Part shown: one piece after another, positions 16,448 to 23,845 of the stretch
Layout: the number at the start of each line of letters is the position of its first letter
How positions within the stretch are numbered: the stretch's first letter is position 1
DNA from: CAITNM01 sp037138055
Lineage (GTDB): Bacteria > Pseudomonadota > Alphaproteobacteria > Paracaedibacterales > CAITNM01
DNA length: 38,228 nucleotides
Direction: 5' to 3'
Assembly: GCA_037138055.1 (NCBI GenBank)
Contig: JBAXJB010000012.1
Span: 1 to 38,228, forward strand
Notes under the pieces: model-generated
Database searches by the model: none
What the model saw: the letters and a program-made list of their open reading frames with translations, nothing else
Told to the model about the DNA's origin: nothing
Made by a program: the position numbers and the translations under genes

Positions 16448-17397
16448 TAACGCCTAACCTCTTTTACAAATCCACGTAGCTTTGCTGAACGACACCTAGG
16501 ATTTGATCGAATTTCACCTAAAGACGGAGCGATAGCTTTACGGTTGATAGCAGAATACGAACACAGAAATTCTTGATGGTTAAATGCCATCTTGCTGTGG
16601 TTTTTAACCAGACGATCTTCTAACGCGTGAAATGCTACCGTGATAAGCCGACCCCCTATCGGCAAAAGCTGATTGCTCAGCTGTAAAGCACGCTCTATCT
16701 CTATTAACTCATTATTCACAAAAATACGCAAGCCTTGAAACGTAAGGGTTGCAGGGTCAAAACCGTCTTGACCTGGAACGATTTTTCTGATCAACGTGGC
16801 CAGGTCTTGTGTTGTTTCAAATGGCTTCGTTGATCTTGTTGCAATAATTTCTTTTGCTATTTGTCTTGATCTGGGTTCTTCACCATAAACATACAAAATT
16901 TCAGCAATATCTTTTTCTTTAAAAGTGTTTACAACATCCGCAGCAGTATAAGTAGAACCTACCCCCATACGCATATCAAGAGGGCCATTTTGGCGAAAAG
17001 AAAAACCACGATGAGCTTCATCAACCTGATAGCTTGAAATACCAAAATCAAAAACGAGACCATCCATTGATTCTGGAGTTAAATATTTATCCATTTCACT
17101 AAAGCAACCGTGGATAATTTGAAACCTATCACCAAATTCCTGACAAAAAATCTGTGCGCGCTTCACAGCATCGTTATCGCGATCAAAAGCAATAACTTTC
17201 TCCGCGCCTTTATTCAAGATTGCACGTGTGTATCCCCCGCCCCCAAAAGTACCATCTACATAGACTTTTCCTGGACAGGGGTTTAAAATTTCAATCATTT
17301 CCTTGCAAAGCACAGGAATATGAGTCGGTTCAAGATCAGATGCCATTGGGCTTTTAAGTATAGTTCTATTGCACATTGTAGGATTCACGGGTAGCAT
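16447..17397 (-). CDS. rsmH: 16S rRNA (cytosine(1402)-N(4))-methyltransferase RsmH (MraW)
   Basis: 316 residues from the first ATG. It uses S-adenosylmethionine to methylate N4 of C1402 in the ribosomal decoding centre. Motifs: HIPVLCKEMIEIL (26-38), SAM-binding VDGTFGGGGYTRAIL (47-61), VIAFDRDNDAVKRA, FDFGISSYQVDEAHRGFSF and VAFHALEDRLVK (family usually VxFHSLEDR). The family normally begins just before HIPVL, so the true start may be the Met at residue 18 (position 17346) rather than residue 1; no clear ribosome site distinguishes them. It heads the operon; mraZ, usually just upstream, is missing, and uvrC diverges 69 bases away. Confidence 0.95.
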   Translation of the reverse strand: MLPVNPTMCNRTILKSPMASDLEPTHIPVLCKEMIEILNPCPGKVYVDGTFGGGGYTRAILNKGAEKVIAFDRDNDAVKRAQIFCQEFGDRFQIIHGCFSEMDKYLTPESMDGLVFDFGISSYQVDEAHRGFSFRQNGPLDMRMGVGSTYTAADVVNTFKEKDIAEILYVYGEEPRSRQIAKEIIATRSTKPFETTQDLATLIRKIVPGQDGFDPATLTFQGLRIFVNNELIEIERALQLSNQLLPIGGRLITVAFHALEDRLVKNHSKMAFNHQEFLCSYSAINRKAIAPSLGEIRSNPRCRSAKLRGFVKEVRR

Positions 17398-17466
17398 AAG
17401 TAAAGAATTTCGTCAATATTATTATTGTTTAAAAGCAATTTTTAATATTTTTTTATTGAAATTACC

Positions 17467-19329
17467 ATGCAGTCTAATACCGATAAAATCACACCAACTA
17501 ATGCTCTAACTTCTTTGGAGGTAGGGGCGAATATTATTAGGGATATGGTGAAAAAATTGCCCAATAAACCGGGTATTTATCGAATGATTAGTGCGTCTTT
17601 AAAGGTGTTATATGTAGGAAAGGCCAAAGATCTAAAAAAGCGAGTCATTTCCTATTCACATGTAGACAAACTCCCTAATCGTCTTAAGCGCATGGTTAGT
17701 GAATTGCAGACGATAGAGATTGTCACTACCTCAACAGAGGTGGAGGCACTGCTTCTTGAGAGCAACCTCATTAAAAAATTACAACCTAAGTATAACGTTC
17801 TACTAAAAGATGATAAGTCTTTCCCGTATATTTTATTAACAGCGCACGATTACCCTCGCGCACTTAAACATCGTGGACCTAAAACAGAAAAAGGTACGTA
17901 TTTTGGTCCGTTTGCAAATGCTGCTGCAGTTGAAGAAACTATCTTAACAATGCAACGACTTTTTCAAATGAGAAATTGTTCAGATAGCTATTTTGAAAAC
18001 AGGAATCGTCCTTGCTTGCAATATCACATTAAGCGCTGCACTGCTCCATGTGTTGGTAAAATAACTGCTGGTGAATATAAGGAATCGGTACAATCTGCTA
18101 AATCATTTTTATCGGGAAAAAGTGATAAGGTCCAACGTCAATTAGCTGAAAAAATGCAAGAAGCATCAGAAACATTAGATTTTGAAAGAGCTGCTCAGTA
18201 CCGTGATAGCATTCGTTTGCTAACGCAAATTCAAGCACGTCAACGCATTAATGTAGCCGGTATTAACCATGCAGATGTGTTTGCTCTTTCACAGCTTAGT
18301 GGACGTGCCGTTGTGCAAGGATTTTTCTTTCGTCACGGAAGTAATTATGGCACAGAGACTTTTGAAATGACGCATACTGACGGGGCAACCCATGAGGAGC
18401 AAATGGCCGCTTTTCTTAGTCAGTTTTACGTTGAGCATGAACCGCCATTGATAATTCTTTGCAACGTTCTTCCTGAAAATGTTGAAGTCTTATCTATGGG
18501 CTTGCATCTGCAACATGGAATAAGAACAGCGATCGAATGTCCACAAAATGGAATAAAATTTGACTTGGTTGAACATGCGCTCAAAAATGCAAAAGAACAT
18601 TTGGAAAGACGTTACAACAGCGAGTTAACCCACCAGAAACAATTTGGATTTTTTCAAGAATTCTTAAATATCCCAAGCATTGATTCTATCGAAGTTTATG
18701 ACAATAGTCATTTGCAAGGATCTTCTGCATATGGCGTATTAATTTTTGCAACTCGAAAAGGCTTTGATAAATCTCGCTATCGCAAATTTTCAATTCGAGA
18801 AATGAAACCAGATTTTGGTGGTGATGATATCGCTATGATGCGAGAAGTGATGGGTAGACGTCTACGACATAAAGACGAATGGCCTTTGCCAGATGTTTTT
18901 CTTATTGATGGTGGACAAGCACAGGTCAATGCTATTGCAGCAATTCTTGATGAGCATAACATTGAATTACCGGTGGCAGGAATTGCAAAAGGAGCTGTTC
19001 GTAATGCTGGTGATGAAACATTTTATTTCCCTAACCAGTCACCACGTAAATTGCCTAAAGACAGCCCCTTATTATATTTTCTACAAGTTATTCGCGATGA
19101 AGCGCACCGATTTGCCATAGGAACTCATCGTGCTGGGCGACAAAAAATTCTTGTGAAGTCTCAGCTTGATGATATTCCAGGTATTGGCGCTAAACGTAAG
19201 AAAATGTTGCTGCAGCATTTTGGATCTGCCGCAGGAGTAGGGCGCGCAAATATAGACGACTTGATGACTGTGTCAGGCATCAATCGTTTAGTGGCAGAAA
19301 AAATTTATTATTTTTTCCATCAAAAATAA
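17467..19329 (+). CDS. uvrC: Excinuclease ABC subunit C
   Basis: 620 residues. UvrC makes the two incisions around DNA damage in nucleotide excision repair, acting with UvrB (also in this window). N-terminal GIY-YIG nuclease (GIY at 36-38, YVG at 49-51), a Cys-rich part CLQYHIKRCTAPC (about 185-197), a UVR motif (about 220-250, DFERAAQYRDSIRLL) that binds UvrB, the C-terminal RNase H-like nuclease (DNSHLQGSSAYG, FLIDGGQAQV) and terminal helix-hairpin-helix motifs (DDIPGIGAKRKKMLL). The first 26 residues precede the usual family start; an ATG at residue 27 is an alternative. No clear Shine-Dalgarno sequence is seen before either. Confidence 0.97.
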   Translation: MQSNTDKITPTNALTSLEVGANIIRDMVKKLPNKPGIYRMISASLKVLYVGKAKDLKKRVISYSHVDKLPNRLKRMVSELQTIEIVTTSTEVEALLLESNLIKKLQPKYNVLLKDDKSFPYILLTAHDYPRALKHRGPKTEKGTYFGPFANAAAVEETILTMQRLFQMRNCSDSYFENRNRPCLQYHIKRCTAPCVGKITAGEYKESVQSAKSFLSGKSDKVQRQLAEKMQEASETLDFERAAQYRDSIRLLTQIQARQRINVAGINHADVFALSQLSGRAVVQGFFFRHGSNYGTETFEMTHTDGATHEEQMAAFLSQFYVEHEPPLIILCNVLPENVEVLSMGLHLQHGIRTAIECPQNGIKFDLVEHALKNAKEHLERRYNSELTHQKQFGFFQEFLNIPSIDSIEVYDNSHLQGSSAYGVLIFATRKGFDKSRYRKFSIREMKPDFGGDDIAMMREVMGRRLRHKDEWPLPDVFLIDGGQAQVNAIAAILDEHNIELPVAGIAKGAVRNAGDETFYFPNQSPRKLPKDSPLLYFLQVIRDEAHRFAIGTHRAGRQKILVKSQLDDIPGIGAKRKKMLLQHFGSAAGVGRANIDDLMTVSGINRLVAEKIYYFFHQK

Positions 19330-19564
19330 CCTCCCTCTTTTTTAACGGAATTATATTATTGCATATCAATTAATTTTATAAAATTAATCTAATATTAAGA
19401 TCTTTAATGTCAATATAAAGATGTAAAAACATTTTAAAATAAAGTGACTTTGAAACTTCTCTTTTTTAGAGAGTTCTTAGCAAAGGAAGTAAATTGACTA
19501 TCAAGTGTTGCTAAGTTGTCATCTGCAAAAGTGTTGTTAGAGCCCCTTTATTTGAGGAGGCCAC
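19330..19564 (+). other. Intergenic leader with palindrome and inverted repeat before the secreted AAA+ gene
   Basis: Contains a perfect 20-bp AT-only palindrome (19369-19388) and an 8-bp perfect inverted repeat (CTTAGCAA at 19476-19483, TTGCTAAG at 19508-19515) in the last 100 bases, plus a smaller AACT/CTCT hairpin around 19455-19475. It ends with a very strong ribosome binding site, GAGGAGG (19554-19560). No clear terminator follows uvrC. The structures could form an operator or a folded 5' leader. Confidence 0.45.
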
Positions 19565-21172
19565 ATGATTAGCCAAAATCTTAAAGTAATTTTTATCTGC
19601 TCACTATTAGCGTCATCAAAGCTTATTTCAATGGACAGCGGTATAATGCCACCTGATGAGACATCAAGTGCATCCGCATCATCAAGGAGTGGCATCATTG
19701 CCTCAGCAACAGATGAAGCCTTTACAAAATTAATGAGAACAATAAATTATCTAAGCGTCACCAATGGAAAAATTGAACCATGGAGAGATGCAATACTAGA
19801 ATTTAAAAAAACTTTATTAGATAATTCAGAAATATCAACATTAGATAGTATACGTGACAGAATTTTAGGAGTGCCTTTAGCAAAGCGCAGAATAATAATG
19901 GTTAATAGAGCATTTGGCAGCTTAGTAGGAGCTAGCATACCTTCTTTACCTTCAAGTGCTTTTACGCCTACGCCTGTTTCATCACCGAATTCATCCGTTG
20001 ATACAAAAGCACCCGATACCTCTCCTTATTCTATGCATATTATTTTAATTCCTAATCCGGTAACGAGAGATATGCCCGTGCTTAGTAGTCAACAGAAAAA
20101 ACGTAGAATATCCCTCACGCTGCCTAACATAATGGAAGACTCAAGTGCAGAACCGGCTTCACTTGTTGGTCAGCAAGCTATTTCAGCATCAGCTATTAAG
20201 GCGCATATGATGAGTTTTATTGCGGGACAAGACGATTCACTTGAAGAACTTAGTTCTTTAGCGCATCGATTTTTGTGTAACAAATTGTTGGTTGATAGGG
20301 GCGGTATGCCTGCCAGCAATCCATCGCACTGCATATTAACTGGTCCAACAGGGTGTGGGAAAAGCGAAAGTCTTAAGCAATTGGGGCTATTTTTAGGCGT
20401 ACCTATTCTGAACATTAATGCACGAAGTTTGACCGATGAAGGGTTTAAAGGACAAAATTTCAGTGAATGTGTTTCCAGTTTTTGTGAAGAAAATGGGAAT
20501 CCAAAATCTGCAATCATTGCAATCGATGAAATTGATAAGCTTGCAGCACGAGGAGATGATGAGGCACGAAATTTTGGTAGAGCAGTTCAACGTGTTCTAT
20601 TATCGCCTTTAGACGGTAATTCTATTTCATTAAAAGGAAAGAGATTTGATCTTACAAATTGGTGGTTTATTGGAACTGGTGCTTTTTCTGGTTTGAAAGG
20701 TCGACATGACACAGAAGGAGAACGCGTAACAACCGCTAGAACTCAGCAAGACATTATTAGTGCTGGTTTTGAACCTGAATTTGTTGGACGGTTTCCCTCA
20801 GTTATTGCCTTCAAAGGTCACACAATTGCGACAATGATGGATGTTATTGAGCGTGATGGATCGCCTTTAAGGAGAATACAAAATGAATTTAAGCATTTTT
20901 ATGGGGTAAATCTTACCATTGAAGCGGCAGCCTTACGACGCCTGGCGTCTACAAGCATAGAAATAAACCTTGGAGTGAGAAGCTTATACACAATTCTAAA
21001 CATGGCGTTGCAGCCTTTTTATGGACAAGCAATGGATTTAATAGGAATAGAAGGTGATGCATCATTAGTTGCAACTTTAAAGGATATTATGCCCGCTATC
21101 ACACGGTACATTGCAGATAACAAAGAACCTAGAGAAGTGATTCCTAAACATCTTCAGCATATGTATCTCTAA
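19565..21172 (+). CDS. Exported ClpX-like AAA+ ATPase
   Basis: 535 residues. The first about 22 residues form a signal peptide (LKVIFICSLLASSKLISM), unusual for an AAA+ unfoldase. Residues 25-200 are a non-conserved region with a Ser/Pro-rich linker (about 123-160). The AAA+ core (about 205-480) resembles ClpX: Walker A GPTGCGKS (260-267), LTDEGFKGQNFSECV at the place of the ClpX LTEAGYVGEDVENI segment, Walker B AIIAIDEID (316-324), GFEPEFVGRFPSV (401-413) with the presumed arginine finger Arg409, and a sensor-2 region LGVRSLYTIL with Arg472. The ClpX zinc domain is missing and I see no IGF loop for binding ClpP. It is monocistronic with GAGGAGG upstream. It may act in the periplasm or be passed to a host; ATP is not expected in the periplasm, so the site of activity is an open question. 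Confidence 0.85.
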   Translation: MISQNLKVIFICSLLASSKLISMDSGIMPPDETSSASASSRSGIIASATDEAFTKLMRTINYLSVTNGKIEPWRDAILEFKKTLLDNSEISTLDSIRDRILGVPLAKRRIIMVNRAFGSLVGASIPSLPSSAFTPTPVSSPNSSVDTKAPDTSPYSMHIILIPNPVTRDMPVLSSQQKKRRISLTLPNIMEDSSAEPASLVGQQAISASAIKAHMMSFIAGQDDSLEELSSLAHRFLCNKLLVDRGGMPASNPSHCILTGPTGCGKSESLKQLGLFLGVPILNINARSLTDEGFKGQNFSECVSSFCEENGNPKSAIIAIDEIDKLAARGDDEARNFGRAVQRVLLSPLDGNSISLKGKRFDLTNWWFIGTGAFSGLKGRHDTEGERVTTARTQQDIISAGFEPEFVGRFPSVIAFKGHTIATMMDVIERDGSPLRRIQNEFKHFYGVNLTIEAAALRRLASTSIEINLGVRSLYTILNMALQPFYGQAMDLIGIEGDASLVATLKDIMPAITRYIADNKEPREVIPKHLQHMYL

Positions 21173-21190
21173 ATCACAATTGTAGATAAA

Positions 21191-21964
21191 TTACTTGGCG
21201 CTTATTTTTATAAGCGCCATTGTAATTGCAGATACACAAACAATTGCAGGGCCAGTGGGCAGATCAAAATACAAACTTATACCAATGCCCATGACACTTG
21301 AAAAGCAGCTAATTAATATAGCAGAGACTATCATTTTAGACGGTGTATTAGAACGATATCTTGCTGCAGCTGCCGGAATAATTGTAAGGGCAGGTGCAAA
21401 TAATGCTCCTAACATTTTCATCACGATTCCCATAATGATTGCATATGAAAAAAGCACCATTAGGCGAATTATCTTTGATGGAAATCCTTGCACTTGAGCA
21501 AGGTCAGCATCAAAACTTGTCATTAAAATTGCTGTCCAGTATTTTGCTATAAACCCCCATAAGGCAAGAAGAGCAGCAAGAAGCAAAACAATATCTGGCA
21601 CACTTGTGCTGAGCAAATCACCAAACAATAATGTATTGGGATCAAGGTTTGCTTTTGGAAACAATGAAATAATTAATATGCTGAATGATAAGCAGCTGTA
21701 TGAAATAACTGCTAAAGATACATCACTTTGTTTTGACGATTTATGCGCTATGAAAAACGCTATGCATAAACATATTGCAATAGCACCAAAGGCATAGGGT
21801 ACATGCAAAAGTATGCTGAAACACACACCGAGCAGCGATGCATGTGCTAATGTATCACCAAAGAAGGCCAGACCATTCCAAAGCCCTATACAACCCAAAG
21901 GTGCAGTAATTAAACTGGCCAAAAGTGCAGACACAATAATAAAAAGTATGAACGAATCAATCAT
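21191..21964 (-). CDS. znuB: Zinc/manganese ABC transporter permease (ZnuB family)
   Basis: 257 residues with about eight hydrophobic segments, typical of the ABC-3 permease family: GCIGLWNGLAFFGDTLAHASLLGV near the N-terminus and MKMLGALFAPALTIIPAAAARY in the C-terminal half are family signatures. It forms the membrane channel for Zn or Mn uptake with ZnuC. A longer frame starts at 22030, but that part lies inside znuC and is not hydrophobic; the ATG at 21964 overlaps the znuC stop by 8 bases and begins directly with the first membrane helix. No znuA binding protein or zur regulator is nearby. The last codons fall in a hairpin at the convergent gene end. Confidence 0.9.
   Translation of the reverse strand: MIDSFILFIIVSALLASLITAPLGCIGLWNGLAFFGDTLAHASLLGVCFSILLHVPYAFGAIAICLCIAFFIAHKSSKQSDVSLAVISYSCLSFSILIISLFPKANLDPNTLLFGDLLSTSVPDIVLLLAALLALWGFIAKYWTAILMTSFDADLAQVQGFPSKIIRLMVLFSYAIIMGIVMKMLGALFAPALTIIPAAAARYRSNTPSKMIVSAILISCFSSVMGIGISLYFDLPTGPAIVCVSAITMALIKISAK
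21197..21218. terminator. Hairpin between the converging AAA+ and znuB genes
   Basis: Perfect 8-bp inverted repeat GGCGCTTA / TAAGCGCC with a six-base loop, covering the last codons of znuB and lying 25 bases after the AAA+ gene stop. Neither strand has a long T-run after it, so it could be a weak two-way terminator or a stabilising 3' hairpin. Confidence 0.4.
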
Positions 21965-22646
21965 GATGGTGATGATCGTGGTGATGTTGATACGGAGAAA
22001 ATCCCGGAAACAGTTTTTGCACTTCTTCAACTTGACGTACTTTTTCAGGAGTTCCTTGGCAGCAAACGTGGTGATTTAAACAAATCACATGATCTGTGCA
22101 ATCAAACACAAAATGCAAATCATGAGAAATCAGAACAATAGCCATATTGTATTCATTTTTCAGTTCTATCAGTTTGCTGTAAAATGCAGATTGCCCATCA
22201 GCATCAATTCCTTGCGTGGGCTCGTCTAAAATTAGGACATCTGGTCTTTTTAAAACAGCAGCATTAAAAAGAACTTTTTGCAATTCCCCACCCGATAAAG
22301 CATGAATTGATCTATTCATTAAAAGCGAAATATCGAATGGGTATTCAATTTTTTGTTGTCCGCATAGACTTAAAAATGTCTGTACTGTCATTGGCATAAA
22401 CCGATTCGCATGAAGTTTTTGTGGAACATATCCCATTTGTATATTTTTTTTTCGGTTAATAGTGCCAACAGTGGGTTCAATTAGTCCCAAAATCAGTCGC
22501 ACCAAAGTGGTTTTTCCTGCACCGTTCGGGCCAATTATTGTTGTGACGCTATTCGGCAAAATATCAAAATTGATATCATGCAACAACGTTTTGCTTTGCG
22601 ATTCTTGTTTAAGAGCATATTCAACAGACTTTAATGAAATCAGCAT
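21957..22646 (-). CDS. znuC: Zinc/manganese ABC transporter ATP-binding protein (ZnuC family)
   Basis: 229 residues. A complete ABC ATPase: Walker A GPNGAGKT (39-46), Q-loop VPQ, signature LSGGE (117-121), Walker B LILDEP (138-143) and switch histidine in ISHD (175). The C-terminus ends in a His/Asp-rich tail (HHHDHHHHD), a likely Zn-binding or sensing element often seen on zinc transporter subunits. The frame extends upstream to 22733 inside mraY, but that part is not ABC-like; the ATG at 22646 shares its A with the mraY stop (TAATG), which sets the start. It energises metal uptake together with ZnuB. Confidence 0.92.
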   Translation of the reverse strand: MLISLKSVEYALKQESQSKTLLHDINFDILPNSVTTIIGPNGAGKTTLVRLILGLIEPTVGTINRKKNIQMGYVPQKLHANRFMPMTVQTFLSLCGQQKIEYPFDISLLMNRSIHALSGGELQKVLFNAAVLKRPDVLILDEPTQGIDADGQSAFYSKLIELKNEYNMAIVLISHDLHFVFDCTDHVICLNHHVCCQGTPEKVRQVEEVQKLFPGFSPYQHHHDHHHHD

Positions 22647-23734
22647 TAGCGAATTTTCAACGTTGCAAGGCCAACTAATGCAAGAATAGATGCAATAATC
22701 CAAAAACGAATTACAACAGTTGATTCTGCCCATCCTAGTTTTTCAAAGTGATGGTGAATAGGTGCCATTAAAAAAATACGCTTTTTGGTAAGCTTGTAGT
22801 ACACAACTTGTAAAATGACAGAAACGGCCTCTAGCACGAATAACCCGCCAATAATACACAATACAAATTCATGTTTTGTTATCAGCGCAATGGTGCCTAA
22901 TGCGCCTCCAGCAGCAAGTGACCCCGTGTCTCCCATAAATACTTTTGCAGGAGGTGCATTAAACCATAAAAAGCCAAACCCAGCCCCAATAAGGCTACCT
23001 AAGAAAATGCAGACTTCCCCCACATTTACCACATAGTGTAGTTGTAAATAAGATGCAAAAACATGGTTGCCAACAAGATAAGCAATAATTGTAAAGCACA
23101 CGGAACAGATCATGACAGGAACAATTGCTAAACCATCAAGTCCATCGGTTAAGTTAACTGCATTTGATGAACCCACAACAACAAGTGCAGCCCATGGGTA
23201 AAAAAACCAACTTAAATTAAGAATAAAGTCTTTAAAAAAAGGAAAAGTTAGACTGTGCGCAAGGCTTGCGTCTGTGTAGTGTGCAGATGCATATGCTGCA
23301 CTTATGGCTAGTATGGTTTGCCCAAGGAGCTTTGTTTTTCCTGAGATGCCATGATGAGAATTTTTAGTAAGCTTCTTATAGTCATCCATAGCGCCTAAAG
23401 CGCCAAAACCCAACGTTACAAGCAACACTATCCATAAGAATGGATTTTCTAAATCACCCCAAAGCAAAGTACTGATAGAAACAGCAAGCAAAATTAAGCA
23501 ACCACCCATTGTTGGTGTGCCTTTTTTTGTCACAAGATGTGATTCTGGACCATCACTACGAATAGGCTGACCTTGCTTTTGCTTTGACTTAAGCCAAGCA
23601 ATAATAGGTTTTCCCAAACAAAAACTAATTATTAAAGCAGTTAAAATGGCTCCCATAGTGCGAAAAGTAATATATCGCAGAAGGTTAAAAACCTTAAAAT
23701 CACCCAAAATATGAAGACAGAAAAATTGTAACAT
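22646..23734 (-). CDS. mraY: Phospho-N-acetylmuramoyl-pentapeptide-transferase MraY
   Basis: 362 residues with ten predicted membrane segments. It transfers phospho-MurNAc-pentapeptide from UDP to undecaprenyl phosphate, making lipid I. Signature parts: SHLVTKKGTPTMGG, GAMDDYKKL (catalytic acidic pair), VNLTDGLDGLAI, FMGDTGSLAAGGALG and LMAPIHHHFEKLGW with the HHH cluster. In most bacteria mraY sits in the dcw cluster after murF; here it is several kilobases away from murE and is joined to znuC and znuB. Confidence 0.97.
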   Translation of the reverse strand: MLQFFCLHILGDFKVFNLLRYITFRTMGAILTALIISFCLGKPIIAWLKSKQKQGQPIRSDGPESHLVTKKGTPTMGGCLILLAVSISTLLWGDLENPFLWIVLLVTLGFGALGAMDDYKKLTKNSHHGISGKTKLLGQTILAISAAYASAHYTDASLAHSLTFPFFKDFILNLSWFFYPWAALVVVGSSNAVNLTDGLDGLAIVPVMICSVCFTIIAYLVGNHVFASYLQLHYVVNVGEVCIFLGSLIGAGFGFLWFNAPPAKVFMGDTGSLAAGGALGTIALITKHEFVLCIIGGLFVLEAVSVILQVVYYKLTKKRIFLMAPIHHHFEKLGWAESTVVIRFWIIASILALVGLATLKIR

Positions 23735-23814
23735 TGCTCTAACTATGCCGGTTGTTTGCTATTGAATAATGAAACGTAAAACATACAATTGATTCAACCA
23801 TAAAATTACGTCCT

Positions 23815-23842
23815 AATATATACCCATTAAAAGCGCACACAA
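23815..23842 (-). promoter_or_regulatory. Candidate promoter of the mraY-znuCB operon
   Basis: Minus strand: -35 TTGTGT (23837-23842, three of six matches), 16-base spacer, -10 TATATT (23815-23820, five of six). The start near 23808 would give a leader of about 75 bases. It sits right after the uvrD stop codon. Confidence 0.35.
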
Positions 23843-23845
23843 ATT

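Noticed and set aside
20170..20517. 115-codon open frame on the minus strand
   Set aside because: Antisense to the AAA+ core, including the Walker A region; its coding pattern is explained by the plus-strand gene.
21965..22030. N-terminal extension of znuB
   Set aside because: The extra residues come from the alternate frame of the His-rich end of znuC; the first membrane helix begins at the ATG at 21964.
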